A stretch of 64,000 nucleotides of DNA from an uncultured Rhodospirillaceae bacterium (GTDB taxonomy: Bacteria; Pseudomonadota; Alphaproteobacteria; Reyranellales; Reyranellaceae): positions 52,179 through 116,178 of the forward strand of contig CAMFGZ010000019.1 of NCBI GenBank assembly GCA_945952105.1, read 5' to 3'. Shown piece by piece: positions 1 through 8,618 of the stretch. A program made the translations under genes and the position numbers. Under the pieces are notes generated by a model that was not told the origin of the DNA, searched no databases, and saw only the letters and a list, made by a program, of their open reading frames with translations. Within the stretch, counting starts at the first letter, position 1; every line of letters begins with the position of its first letter.

Positions 1-1358
1 AAAGCCGACGTCGCCGGCGTTTCGATCATCTGGACGTTGAGTTTCCCGGCTTCGGCGTCCGGGTTTCCGCTGCCTCCAACGGTGTAGGCATTCGTGCTGG
101 TATCGCCTGAAGCCGCAACGATCGCATTCAGCGTGGACTGGATGAGCGCGGCGTCGTTGGCGGTGAAGCCTGCGCCGTCGAGATCGAAGTCGCCGGGTCC
201 CACGAGCGTGCCGGTTCCGTGTTCGATCCTCAGATCGTGGGTGGGCGTATTGAAGCCCTCGAATGCAAAGCCGCCCGGCCCACCCGGATTGTAGATATAG
301 ACGGCGCCGGAGTTGTAGACGGGAATGTCGTCGCTGAAGAGCGGGCCGAAGGATCCATAATCCAGCAGATCGACGTTGCCGCTGAGCGCCGTCAGGTTCA
401 GGGTGGCGGTACCTATAAACCCCGTCTGGTTGACAAGATTTCCCTGCAGGCTGTAGCTCGCGGAGAGCGTCGTCTCCCGGTCCCAGTAGTACGGCACGTT
501 GAAGGTCGCGGACTGTCCAACCGGGATGGTGACGCTCTCGCCCCAAGGTGCCGTCAGCGTCACGTCGATTTCGGTCGGAAGGAACTGGAACTGCTGGGTG
601 ATCGCAAGGCCAGCATCGAGGTCGGCCGTCAGCAGGTTATAGGTGATGTCTCCGTCGAGAAAACTGCCCGAGAGCGATGGAAACTCCGGACCGACGATGT
701 CCTCGATGACCGCAAGGACGTCTACGTCCACCGTCGCAATATCGGGGGTCGTCACATCCAGCGTCACGTCTGCGAGCGGCCCGCTGCCCGACTGCTCCGC
801 CGTGAGCGAAGGGTCGTAGTCCTTCGGCAGGAAGACGTCGAAGCCGTCGACGACGGTCTTCCTGTCGCCCGAGTGGAGCGAGATGAGCTTGATCGTGTCG
901 TTGTAGTTGTAGCCGACCGAGTCCGAGCCGAACAAATCGGAGTCGAAATTCAGGGAGAAGTCGGCGGTGAAGATCGCGTTCAGGTCGACCTTGAATTCAG
1001 GAAACTTGGCGTCGAAATGGGTCGCACTGCCGTCGAGACCGTTGTTGATGCTCTGGACCGTGAACTGCTGTCCGGCGGCAACGACGTTCGGCATCTGGAA
1101 ACTGACGTCCACCGGGTACTTGAGCGAAATGCTTCCGGCGTCCGCCTGGACGCTGAAAACCAGTGACACGCTCGCGCTCGCCGAGACCGTAAGATCGTCG
1201 TCGAAAGCCGAGAAGCTGTCTGAAAATCCCTCTTGGAAGAGTGTCCAACTCTCGTTGATCGTGAACGCCTGTCCAGTGCTCCACATGCTCTGGTCGGTCG
1301 TCTTGAACTCAACCTTCTCGACATCCGTCACGATGGACGGAGCAATCGTCGTCGGCAT
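1..1358 (-). CDS. large beta-rich, probably secreted protein (partial, C-terminus off window)
   Basis: The reading frame on the minus strand starts at ATG 1358 and stays open to the left edge, so only the first ~452 residues are seen. The ORF track misses it because no stop lies in the window. GAGG sits about 10 nt upstream. The sequence begins MPTTIAPSIVTDVEK without a Sec signal and is rich in Asp, Ser, Thr, Val and aromatic residues, in short beta-like segments. Near residue ~390 it carries DFDLDGAG followed by an alpha-like stretch, which looks like a dockerin/EF-hand calcium loop. Such Asp-rich proteins without signal peptides are often type I secretion substrates, but no RTX nonapeptides are visible here. 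The function is not recognised. Confidence 0.75.
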   Translation of the reverse strand, partial: MPTTIAPSIVTDVEKVEFKTTDQSMWSTGQAFTINESWTLFQEGFSDSFSAFDDDLTVSASASVSLVFSVQADAGSISLKYPVDVSFQMPNVVAAGQQFTVQSINNGLDGSATHFDAKFPEFKVDLNAIFTADFSLNFDSDLFGSDSVGYNYNDTIKLISLHSGDRKTVVDGFDVFLPKDYDPSLTAEQSGSGPLADVTLDVTTPDIATVDVDVLAVIEDIVGPEFPSLSGSFLDGDITYNLLTADLDAGLAITQQFQFLPTEIDVTLTAPWGESVTIPVGQSATFNVPYYWDRETTLSASYSLQGNLVNQTGFIGTATLNLTALSGNVDLLDYGSFGPLFSDDIPVYNSGAVYIYNPGGPGGFAFEGFNTPTHDLRIEHGTGTLVGPGDFDLDGAGFTANDAALIQSTLNAIVAASGDTSTNAYTVGGSGNPDAEAGKLNVQMIETPATSA

Positions 1359-1442
1359 GGAGCACCCTCAGCTACTCATCAAACTATTTGAAGCATAACT
1401 GACGAAATAGATTTTGCCAGTGCGAGTGCACTTAAGCGGCAG

Positions 1443-1979
1443 TCACTCCGCGGCCTTCGGCCGTTCGCCGCGATAGGCCTGCCCCAGGCGAACATAGGCC
1501 GAGGCGGAGCGGCGGAAGGATTCGAGATCCTTCTCAGTGACGTCGCGCATCTTCACGGCCGGGTTGCCGGCCCACAGTTCGCCCTTGCGCACGATCTTGC
1601 GCGGCGTGACGACCGCGCCGGCCGCCACCATTGCGCCGGTCTCGACCACCGCCTCGTCCAGTACCGTCGAATGCATGCCGATGAAGGCGTCGTCCTGGAC
1701 CTCGCACGCGTGCAGCAATGCGAGGTGGCCCACCGTGACGTTGCGGCCCACCACCGTGCTGACGCCGCGGGCGGCGATGTGGATCACCGTCCCGTCCTGG
1801 ATGTTGGAGTTCTCGCCAATCCTGATGCCGGGCCCGTCGCCGCGCAGCACGGCGCCGAACCAGATGCTGCAGTTGGCGGCGATCTCGACCTCGCCGATCA
1901 GCGTCGCGTTGGGCGCGATGAACGCCGTGCTGTGGACCTGCGGCACGAAGCCGTTGAAGGGCACGATGAGTCCGGACAT
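1443..1979 (-). CDS. gamma-carbonic anhydrase family protein (left-handed beta-helix)
   Basis: This is a hexapeptide-repeat protein of about 178 residues in the YrdA/PaaY/CaiE group of gamma-type carbonic anhydrases. It shows the expected repeating short turns and the three metal-type histidines in IHIAARG, VTVGHLALLHACEV and the following coil. The family forms trimers with zinc or iron between subunits. Not all members have demonstrated carbonic anhydrase activity, so the exact reaction is uncertain. The ORF opens at 2003, but MSGLIVPFNGF at 1979 is the natural start of the fold. It lies just beyond the rpsI terminator, so it is probably transcribed separately. Confidence 0.88.
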   Translation of the reverse strand: MSGLIVPFNGFVPQVHSTAFIAPNATLIGEVEIAANCSIWFGAVLRGDGPGIRIGENSNIQDGTVIHIAARGVSTVVGRNVTVGHLALLHACEVQDDAFIGMHSTVLDEAVVETGAMVAAGAVVTPRKIVRKGELWAGNPAVKMRDVTEKDLESFRRSASAYVRLGQAYRGERPKAAE

Positions 1980-2008
1980 CGGATCGCAACTCCACAATAC
2001 CAAGAGCG

Positions 2009-2039
2009 CAAAAAAGAAGGGCGCCCTGAGGCGCCCTTC
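2009..2039 (-). terminator. rho-independent terminator after rpsI
   Basis: On the minus strand a 10-bp perfect stem (GAAGGGCGCC with GGCGCCCTTC, 4-nt loop) is followed directly by TTTTTT. It lies about 20 nt after the rpsI stop and closes the rplM-rpsI transcript. Confidence 0.9.
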
Positions 2040-2060
2040 GAAGATAGCCGAAACGCGGGT

Positions 2061-2540
2061 TTAGCGCTTCGAGAACTGGAAGCGGCGACGCGCACCGGCG
2101 CGGCCGTACTTCTTGCGCTCGACCACGCGGCTGTCGCGGGTGAGGAAGCCGTTGGTCTTCATCGCGCCGCGCAGGCCGGGCTCGAACTTCGAGAGAGCCT
2201 GGGCAATGCCGTGACGGACCGCGCCCGCCTGGCCCGACAGGCCGCCGCCGGAGACGGTGGCGATGACGTCGAACTGGCCGTTGCGCTGCGACACGTCGAA
2301 CGGCTGCTGGATCATCATGCGCTGCGTCGGACGAGCGAAGTAGATCGTCTGGTCGCGGCCGTTGACGATGATCTTGCCGGTGCCGGGCTTCACCCAGACG
2401 CGGGCGACGGCGTTCTTGCGGCGGCCGGTGGCGTAGGCTCGACCCTGCGCGTCGATTTCCTTCTCGCGCGGAGCACCGGGCGCCGGGGCGGCCGTCGAGG
2501 CCTTCTTCAGTTCGGCAAACGACGAAAGTTCGGTAGCCAT
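2061..2540 (-). CDS. rpsI: 30S ribosomal protein S9
   Basis: The product is 159 residues. It has the S9 core ([19 protein letters not shown], then the FDV...[16 protein letters not shown] block) and the obligatory basic tail ending FSKR, which reaches the ribosomal P site. The N-terminal extension of about 35 residues rich in Ala and Pro is typical of alphaproteobacterial S9. The gene follows rplM by one base, the conserved L13-S9 operon, and is closed by a strong terminator. Confidence 0.98.
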   Translation of the reverse strand: MATELSSFAELKKASTAAPAPGAPREKEIDAQGRAYATGRRKNAVARVWVKPGTGKIIVNGRDQTIYFARPTQRMMIQQPFDVSQRNGQFDVIATVSGGGLSGQAGAVRHGIAQALSKFEPGLRGAMKTNGFLTRDSRVVERKKYGRAGARRRFQFSKR

Positions 2541-2541
2541 G

Positions 2542-3021
2542 TTAGCCGATCCTCGAGTTCTTGCGGTTCATTGCGGCGATGTCGAGCTTCTCGGGCTGCT
2601 GGGCCTCCTGCTCGTGGTTCGGGCCGGCATAGACGCGCAGGTTCTTCATCTGCGCACGGCCGAGCGGGCCGCGGGTGATCATGCGCTCGACGGCCTTGAT
2701 CAGGACGCGCTCCGGGAAGCGGCCCTCGAGGCGCTTGCCCAGGGTCTCGCCCTTGATGCCGCCGGGATGGCCGGTGTGCCAATAGAACACCTCACGCTCG
2801 GCCTTGCGGCCCGTGAGGCGCACCTTCTCGGCGTTGATCACGACGATGTTGTCGCCGCAATCGATATGCGGGGTGAACGTCGTCTTGTGCTTGCCGCGCA
2901 GGCGCATGGCGATGATCGTGGCGAGCCGGCCGAGGACAAGGCCTTCGGCGTCGATCAGAAACCACTTCTTCTGCACGTCGGCAGTCTTGATGCTGGGAGT
3001 CTGCTTGGTGAGGGTTTGCAT
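2542..3021 (-). CDS. rplM: 50S ribosomal protein L13
   Basis: About 159 residues from [12 protein letters not shown]. The motifs [43 protein letters not shown] and [16 protein letters not shown] are diagnostic of L13, an early-assembly protein of the large subunit. The ORF can be extended 18 residues upstream, but the ATG at 3021 has GGAAG nearby and gives the normal length. First gene of the rplM-rpsI operon, with a good sigma70-type promoter immediately upstream. Confidence 0.98.
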   Translation of the reverse strand: MQTLTKQTPSIKTADVQKKWFLIDAEGLVLGRLATIIAMRLRGKHKTTFTPHIDCGDNIVVINAEKVRLTGRKAEREVFYWHTGHPGGIKGETLGKRLEGRFPERVLIKAVERMITRGPLGRAQMKNLRVYAGPNHEQEAQQPEKLDIAAMNRKNSRIG

Positions 3022-3046
3022 GAGTCTTTCTTCCAATGAGCGCGCG

Positions 3047-3075
3047 CTTATGGGGAGAGAACCCGGTCTTGTCAA
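3047..3075 (-). promoter_or_regulatory. putative sigma70-type promoter of rplM-rpsI
   Basis: Reading the minus strand, TTGACA is followed after exactly 17 nt by CATAAG. This would start transcription about 20 nt before the rplM ATG. The perfect -35 and ideal spacing support it; the -10 is only fair. Confidence 0.6.
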
Positions 3076-3137
3076 ATCGCCAAAATTTATATAGTGAAAT
3101 CAATGACTTAAAATTGGGGTATTATAATACCTCTCAT

Positions 3138-3557
3138 TTAAGCCTTGGGCGGTATGGCATATGTCACGGTCGCATGCGCCACCGGCTCGGGCTTGCCATC
3201 GCTGTAGATCGTGAAATCACCGACCGCCAGCGTCTTCCCGAGCTTCAGCAGCCGTCCCTCCCCGATCAGGTCCTTTGGCTCGGGCTTGCGCATGAAATTG
3301 ATGTTCAGATTGGTCGTGACGGCCAGCGCCACCGGCCCGAGCTGGCCCAGGATCAACAGGTAGAAGCCGCAGTCGACCAGCCACATCAGCGTGGGGCCCG
3401 AAATCGTGCCGCCCGGCCTCAGGTGCCGCTCGTGCGTCGGCAGGCGAAGCCTGATGGTCCTGTCGTCGAGATGCTCGATGGCAAGGCCGAGATGGGCGGC
3501 CTGCGGGAAATGCTCGTCGAGGAACGTCAGCAGTTCCGCAGGCGACATCACCGGCAT
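3138..3557 (-). CDS. PaaI-type hotdog thioesterase
   Basis: The product is 139 residues with a single hotdog fold. RPGGTISGPTLMWLVDCGFY carries the G-x-x-x-G turn and the Asp expected of PaaI/HGG-type acyl-CoA thioesterases, and TTNLNINFMRKPEPKDL matches the substrate-tunnel strand. It should hydrolyse acyl- or aryl-CoA. ATG 3557 (MPVMSPAELL) is chosen because GAGGGG precedes it; a second ATG at 3548 is possible. It diverges from the enoyl-CoA hydratase-like gene with only 33 bp between starts, suggesting a shared control region and a related CoA-thioester role. Confidence 0.85.
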   Translation of the reverse strand: MPVMSPAELLTFLDEHFPQAAHLGLAIEHLDDRTIRLRLPTHERHLRPGGTISGPTLMWLVDCGFYLLILGQLGPVALAVTTNLNINFMRKPEPKDLIGEGRLLKLGKTLAVGDFTIYSDGKPEPVAHATVTYAIPPKA

Positions 3558-3590
3558 GACGCCCCTCGCCGCTTCCAATACAATGCCGCC

Positions 3591-4388
3591 ATGAACGCCG
3601 CCTCCAACGAACCCGTGCTGCTGCGCCGCGACGAGGGTCGCGTTGCCTTCCTCACGCTCAACCGGCCTCGCGCCATGAACGCGCTCTCGGGCGAACTTAT
3701 AGACGCGCTGCAGGCGGAATTCGACAGGCTGGCCAGGGACGCGGACATCCGCTGCGTCGTGATCGAGGCACAGGGCGACCGCGCTTTTTCGACCGGCCAC
3801 GACCTGCGCGAGGTCGCCTCGACCCACGACTATGCGTTCCATCACAGCCTGATGACTCGCTGCTCGGCGATGATGATGTCGATCGGCCGCCTGCCCCAGC
3901 CGGTCATCGCCAAGGTGAAGTCGGTCGCGACCGCTGCCGGCTGTCAGCTCGTGGCCGCCTGCGATCTTGCAGTCGCCGCGACTGAAGCCACCTTCGCCAC
4001 GTCAGGGATCAACAACGGCCTGTTCTGCGGCACCCCCTCGGTGGCGGTCGGCCGCAACATCGGTCCGAAGCGCGCGCTCGACATGCTGTTCACCGGCGCG
4101 TTCGTCGATGCCGCGACCGCGCTGCGCGACGGGCTTGTGAGCCGTGTCGTCCCCGCCGCCGATCTCGACCGCGAGACCAAGGCGCTGGCCGACCGAATCG
4201 CCGCCCAGCCGCCGCAGCAGATCGCCTCCGGCAAGGCGATGTTCCGCAAGCACATGGAGATGACCGTCGAGCAGGCCTACGCCTACGCGACCGACTTCAT
4301 GGCCGGCGCGATCCAGCGCGAGGATGCACAGGCCGGCATCGATGCCTTCGTGAACAAGAAGCCCAAGCCCGACTGGACAGGGCGCTGA
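3591..4388 (+). CDS. enoyl-CoA hydratase/isomerase family protein (ECHDC3-like)
   Basis: The product is 265 residues with a crotonase fold. Visible features are LTLNRPRAMNALS near the N-terminus, the oxyanion segment FSTGHDLREVAS, TAAGCQLVAACDLAVA and a trimerisation helix near the C-terminus. The stretch GINNGLFCGTP replaces the usual region with a catalytic Glu and resembles ECHDC3-type members, so ordinary hydratase chemistry is doubtful. The ORF track extends it upstream, but MNAASNEP at 3591 begins the domain. The neighbouring thioesterase suggests acyl-CoA metabolism. Confidence 0.87.
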   Translation: MNAASNEPVLLRRDEGRVAFLTLNRPRAMNALSGELIDALQAEFDRLARDADIRCVVIEAQGDRAFSTGHDLREVASTHDYAFHHSLMTRCSAMMMSIGRLPQPVIAKVKSVATAAGCQLVAACDLAVAATEATFATSGINNGLFCGTPSVAVGRNIGPKRALDMLFTGAFVDAATALRDGLVSRVVPAADLDRETKALADRIAAQPPQQIASGKAMFRKHMEMTVEQAYAYATDFMAGAIQREDAQAGIDAFVNKKPKPDWTGR

Positions 4389-4389
4389 C

Positions 4390-5157
4390 CTAGCGACCGG
4401 CGTTCGACAGCAACGCGGCCCGCAGCGCCGTCACCGACGGATCGTGCTCGGCCAGCAGGCCAAGCGTGTCGAAGTAACGGCGCATCGCGACGATACGGTC
4501 ATCCGATAGATCGAGACGATCGACGCCCAGAAGATCGCCACACCGCCATTCGACGAACATGAGCGTGTTGTCGCCTGCCCAGTCGATCATCTGAAAGGGC
4601 GAACCCGCCAGATGGACCACGATGTCGGCAGGCGCCAGCGGGCGGCGCTGGTCGGGCGCCTCAATCGTCGCATCGGCCGCGAAGGGCGCGGAGACCGGCG
4701 CGCCTGACACGAGGTCGGCATAGGCCGGTGCGACGCCGCTCTGGTTCGCCGGAAATTGCGGCAGCCAGCCCATGTCCGGACGAAGGGCGCGGAAGAGCGT
4801 CGCCTGGTCGTAGAAGCGGCGTCCGCGATGGACACCGCCGTCCCGCAGATGGACTCGGTAAGTCGCACCCCAGGCCACTTGCGTGCCGTTGATCGTGCCG
4901 CGATTGTCGGCCTCGACGAACACCGTCGAACCTCGGCTGCGATGGCGGCGCATGTCGATAGCGAGGTCGGGCATCAACCGCAATACATGAGCGATGGCCT
5001 CACGCACCTGCGACGCGGGCGTCGGCGTCGTCATGCCGGCGTCCGCGACCTCGCCTTCGGGATGGAACACCGCCGCGTAGCTGTCGGGGCTCGGCGCCTG
5101 ACCGAAGGCCCGGAACAGGTCGAACCAGCGGGCGACTTCAGTTGTCGTGGATGTCAT
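4390..5157 (-). CDS. SnoaL-like / NTF2-fold protein, duplicated domain
   Basis: The product is 255 residues from MTSTTTEVARWFDL. It contains two successive NTF2-like stretches. The first has ARWFDLFRAFGQAPSPDSY and a Val-Glu-Ala-Asp-Asn strand; the second has FAADATIEAPDQRRPLAPAD and MFVEWRC. The fold is used by polyketide cyclases, small hydrolases and isomerases, so no reaction can be assigned. No signal peptide is present. It converges with the enoyl-CoA hydratase-like gene with one base between stops. The longer ORF to 5526 overlaps the divergent gene at 5297 and is not used. Confidence 0.75.
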   Translation of the reverse strand: MTSTTTEVARWFDLFRAFGQAPSPDSYAAVFHPEGEVADAGMTTPTPASQVREAIAHVLRLMPDLAIDMRRHRSRGSTVFVEADNRGTINGTQVAWGATYRVHLRDGGVHRGRRFYDQATLFRALRPDMGWLPQFPANQSGVAPAYADLVSGAPVSAPFAADATIEAPDQRRPLAPADIVVHLAGSPFQMIDWAGDNTLMFVEWRCGDLLGVDRLDLSDDRIVAMRRYFDTLGLLAEHDPSVTALRAALLSNAGR

Positions 5158-5296
5158 GCCTCGATCCTCCTCAACGGGTGGAGCGTCGGCAATTACCTCT
5201 GAGGTTATGCCCGTCGGGTGAATCCGGCGAGTTGACGCCCTGACCGGCGAAACCGTTAACTCCAGCGGACAACAAGAGAACATTGGAGGAAAGCTC

Positions 5297-6265
5297 ATGA
5301 GGGCCATGAAATTGACTCGCCGCGCGGCCGTCGCTTCGGCAATGGCGAGTGTGGCGGCCCCGGCACGCGCCCAGGATTTCCAGCCGGGCAAGCCCATCGT
5401 CATCGTCGCGCCGTTCGGTCCCGGCACGACCAACGACATCATCGCGCGCCTGCTCGCCCAGGACATGACGGCCACCCTGGGGCAGAGTGTCATCGTCGAG
5501 AACAGGCCCGGTGCCACCGGTAACATCGGCGTCGACTACACCGCCAAGGCACGGCCCGATGGCCATACGGTGGTGATCTCTTCCCTGAGCAACATCATCA
5601 ATCAGGCCACGGGCAACAACACGGTCAATCTGGTCAATGACCTGACGCCCGTCAGCTTCACGGGCGGTGTCTACTATTCGATGTTCGTGCCCAACGAGCT
5701 GCCGGCGAAGAGTGTCGCCGAACTGGTCGATCTCGCGCGCAAGCAGCCTGGCAAGATCAACTTCTCGGGCTTTGCCGGCGGAGTGCCTCAATTCCTGGGC
5801 GAGATGCTCAATCGCGCTGCGAAGATCGACATGGTAATGGTGCCCTACAAGAGCACTACCGATGCGCTGAACGACCTGCTCACCAGCCGAATACAGGTCT
5901 GGTTCACACCGGTCGCATCCGGCGTTCCCATCCATAATTCGAAACAGGCCCGGCTACTTGCCGTCAGCGGCGAGAAGCGGGCGGAGGCGCTTCCCGACAT
6001 CCCCACCTTCAAGGAGCTGGGCTATCCCGACATCGTGGCCGACGTGTCCTTCTACATGATGGCGCCGAAGGGAACGCCTCAGCCGATCGTCGAGAAGCTC
6101 TATCGCGCCGCCGACAAGGCAATGGACAATCCCCGGACGAAGGAATCATTCAGGGCCCAGGGAATCGAGGACCGCCGCGGCGGTCCCGCCGAGCTGAGCG
6201 CCTACATCGCCAACGAACTCAAGCGCTGGACCGAGATCGTGAAGCTGTCGGCGCCCGCGAAGTAA
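5297..6265 (+). CDS. Bug/TctC-type tripartite tricarboxylate transporter substrate-binding protein
   Basis: The product is 322 residues. An N-terminal signal (MKLTRRAAVASAMASVAAPARA) precedes the mature start QDFQPGKPIVIVAPFGPG, which is the canonical Bug opening. Further motifs are NRPGATGNIGVDYTAKA and VPYKSTTDALNDLLTSRIQ. The protein binds a small organic acid or related ligand in the periplasm for a TctAB-type permease. No tctAB lies beside it; the only pair in the window is 20 kb away at 25.7-27.7 kb and lacks a binding protein. GGAGG at the correct distance supports ATG 5297. Confidence 0.93.
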   Translation: MRAMKLTRRAAVASAMASVAAPARAQDFQPGKPIVIVAPFGPGTTNDIIARLLAQDMTATLGQSVIVENRPGATGNIGVDYTAKARPDGHTVVISSLSNIINQATGNNTVNLVNDLTPVSFTGGVYYSMFVPNELPAKSVAELVDLARKQPGKINFSGFAGGVPQFLGEMLNRAAKIDMVMVPYKSTTDALNDLLTSRIQVWFTPVASGVPIHNSKQARLLAVSGEKRAEALPDIPTFKELGYPDIVADVSFYMMAPKGTPQPIVEKLYRAADKAMDNPRTKESFRAQGIEDRRGGPAELSAYIANELKRWTEIVKLSAPAK

Positions 6266-6280
6266 CGCCCCCCCGAATCA

Positions 6281-6308
6281 GAAGAGCGCGCCTCGCGGCG
6301 CGCCCTTC
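6281..6308. terminator. hairpin between convergent genes
   Basis: A 7-bp perfect stem GCGCGCC/GGCGCGC with TCGC loop is extended by GAAG/CTTC across one mismatch. It lies between the stops of the Bug protein (plus) and the aldolase (minus). There is no clear T-run, so termination is inferred from position. Confidence 0.45.
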
Positions 6309-6346
6309 GATCTTGAGCGGACGTGAAGATCCAGAGCCCGGCTGGA

Positions 6347-7108
6347 TTACTGACGCCAGTCGGTGCCCTTGCCCTCGATCTGGCGAAGCGCGGCCTTCCA
6401 GTAGGTCATGCCGTATTCCGGGTTGGCGCGCTGCTGCTTGGCGCGCTCGCCGTACTGGCGAATCACGTCCTCCTCGATCGGCGCGGGTTCTTCGTCGAGG
6501 CTGCGGGCGATGACCTCGACCTCGCAGGCGCGTTCGAGCATGTACATGCGGCGCAGCGCACCCTGTATCGTGCCACCCACGGTCAGCAGGCCGTGGTTGC
6601 GTAGCACCACCGAGTTGCCGCCCTGGCAGGAGACGCCCAGCGCATCGCATTCCTCCTGTGACGTCGGCATGCCGTACTCGTGATAGACGAGGTCGTCGTA
6701 GACCGAGAGCGCATCCTGGCTGATCGGGCGAATGCCCTTCTTGAGGACCGAGACGCCAGTGCCGGCGCGGGTATGCGTATGCATCACGCAGTTTGCATCC
6801 GGGCGTGCCTTGTAGACACCACTATGGATGGTGAAGCCCGCGGCGTTGAACTTGCCGTCCTTGGCGTAGACGTTGCCGTCGATGTCCATCTTCACGAGGC
6901 TCGAGGCGGTGATCTCGTCGAACAGGTCGCCGTAGTTGTTGATCAGGAAGCACTTGGGCTCGCCGGGGATGCGCACCGTCATGTGGGTGTCGATCGTGTC
7001 GGTCCAGCCGAAATGGTCGGTGATCCTGTAGAGGGCCGCGAGGTCGCACCGCGCTTGCCACTCGGCCTCGGTCATATCCTGTTTGCCGGATTGCATCACC
7101 GTATCCAT
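6347..7108 (-). CDS. class II aldolase/adducin family protein
   Basis: The product is 253 residues from MDTVMQSGKQDM. The family's metal site is seen in MHTHTRAG and in VVLRNHGLLTVGG. The N-terminal DHFGWTDTIDTHMTVR segment fits the fold. Members include fuculose-phosphate aldolase and various decarboxylases; the substrate cannot be read from sequence. AGGAG upstream of ATG 7108 supports this start rather than the longer ORF. It diverges from the flavin monooxygenase, with 166 bp between starts. Confidence 0.88.
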   Translation of the reverse strand: MDTVMQSGKQDMTEAEWQARCDLAALYRITDHFGWTDTIDTHMTVRIPGEPKCFLINNYGDLFDEITASSLVKMDIDGNVYAKDGKFNAAGFTIHSGVYKARPDANCVMHTHTRAGTGVSVLKKGIRPISQDALSVYDDLVYHEYGMPTSQEECDALGVSCQGGNSVVLRNHGLLTVGGTIQGALRRMYMLERACEVEVIARSLDEEPAPIEEDVIRQYGERAKQQRANPEYGMTYWKAALRQIEGKGTDWRQ

Positions 7109-7274
7109 CTCGCACTCCTGCTTTAGCTTCGGCCGATGCCGTAGCCGACATGGTAACGCAACTTGCGGGAGGGTGCGACGCACTCTTGCCCTCGCGGCAC
7201 GCAGAGCCGCCCTGCGAATTGTCGGCATAGTATTTGCGTCTCCCTTGCCGGCTAAGCGGTATCGGAGGGCGTTC

Positions 7275-8591
7275 GTGGCGACCAACCCGTTTCATCTCGC
7301 GTGGTTCCTTCAGGGCTCCAGCGTCCAGGCCTGGGGCGAGCCCTGGACCGGGCACATCGGGACGACCTGGGAGCAGCCAGCGCTGTTCCTCGACATGGCC
7401 CGCAGCCTGGAACGCGCCTGCTTCGACTATATCCTTCTCGAAGACTCCTCCTACGTGGGAGAGAGCTTCGGCGGCTCGACCGAGATCTACCTGAAGAAGG
7501 CCATCGCCGTGCCGCGCCAGGACCCGTCCGTGGTCGCCGCGCTGATGACCCAGGTGACCTCGCGGATCGGCATCGTGCCGACCTTCGGCACCTACGCCTA
7601 TCACCCCTATCTGCTGGCCCGCCTCATGGCGACGCTCGACCAGGTGTCGGCCGGGCGCGCCGGCTGGAACGCCGTCACCGGCTCCTCCGACTTCGCGGCG
7701 ATGAACTTCGGCATGCCGGGCATGCCCGAGCACGACCTGCGCTACGACATGGCCGACGAATACATGGAGGTGGTGCGCGGCCTGTGGGGATCGTGGGAGC
7801 CCGGCGCGATGATCGCCGACCGCAAGAGCGGCGACCTGATCGACCACACGAAGGTCCACGCGGTCAATTACAGCGGCAAGTACTTCAAGACTCGCGGGCC
7901 GCTGAATTCCGGTCCCAGCCCGCAGGGACGGCCGGTGATCGCCCAGGCCGGCGGCTCGCCGCGAGGCCGCCGCTTTGCCGCTGCCCATGCCGATACGATC
8001 GTCGTCAACGCCAAGGGCATCGACGCGATGCGCGCCTACCGTGACGACGTGCACAAGCACATGATCGCGCAGGGCCGCAAGCCGAGCGACTGCAAGGTCC
8101 TCTACCTGATCAATCCGATCCTCGGCGAAACCATGGAAGAGGCGCTGGAGCGTAAGAAGAAGCGCGAGTGCATGGCGCAGGCCAACATCCAGGAGCGCCT
8201 CGCCCATTTCGGTAAGGTGACGAACATCGACTTCGGCAAATTCGACCTCGACAAGCCCCTGCCCGACGACGTCACCACCAACGGCCACCAGCTCAACCTC
8301 GAGCAGTTCAGGACTCTGGCGGGTGGCCGCTCGATCCGCCAGACGATGGCATCGTTCAACGCCGTCGACCTGTCGATCGACCTCTGCGGCACCTGCGATT
8401 CGGTGGCCGCGCGCATGGGCGAGGTCATGCAGGAAGTGGGCGGTGATGGGTTCCTGTTCTCCATGCCCAACGTCAACCGCCGCACGCTGGCCGAGATCGA
8501 GGATGGGCTGGTCCCCGCCCTCCAGGATCGCGGCCTGGTCCGCAAGGCCTACGAGCACAAGCATTTCAGGGAAAATCTCCTCGCTTACTGA
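7275..8591 (+). CDS. NtaA/SnaA/DszA-type flavin-dependent monooxygenase
   Basis: The product is 438 residues with a luciferase-like (beta/alpha)8 barrel. Motifs are FHLAWFLQGSSVQAW, the GWNAVTGSS loop with NFG following, ADEYMEVVRGLWGSWE and GRPVIAQAGGSPRGR. Family members use FMNH2 from a separate reductase to oxidise C-S, C-N or chelate substrates. GTG 7275 is preferred because GGAGGG lies 6 nt upstream. It is followed within 30 nt by a complete ABC importer, suggesting uptake and oxidation of the same compound. Confidence 0.9.
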   Translation: MATNPFHLAWFLQGSSVQAWGEPWTGHIGTTWEQPALFLDMARSLERACFDYILLEDSSYVGESFGGSTEIYLKKAIAVPRQDPSVVAALMTQVTSRIGIVPTFGTYAYHPYLLARLMATLDQVSAGRAGWNAVTGSSDFAAMNFGMPGMPEHDLRYDMADEYMEVVRGLWGSWEPGAMIADRKSGDLIDHTKVHAVNYSGKYFKTRGPLNSGPSPQGRPVIAQAGGSPRGRRFAAAHADTIVVNAKGIDAMRAYRDDVHKHMIAQGRKPSDCKVLYLINPILGETMEEALERKKKRECMAQANIQERLAHFGKVTNIDFGKFDLDKPLPDDVTTNGHQLNLEQFRTLAGGRSIRQTMASFNAVDLSIDLCGTCDSVAARMGEVMQEVGGDGFLFSMPNVNRRTLAEIEDGLVPALQDRGLVRKAYEHKHFRENLLAY

Positions 8592-8618
8592 TCCAGCCGA
8601 ACGGGAAGGAAGGTCTCC

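Noticed and set aside
219-1166. 315-residue plus-strand ORF at the left edge
   Set aside because: Antisense to the open minus-strand frame with an ATG, ribosome binding site and protein-like composition. The plus frame is Arg/Asp/Val-rich shadow sequence.
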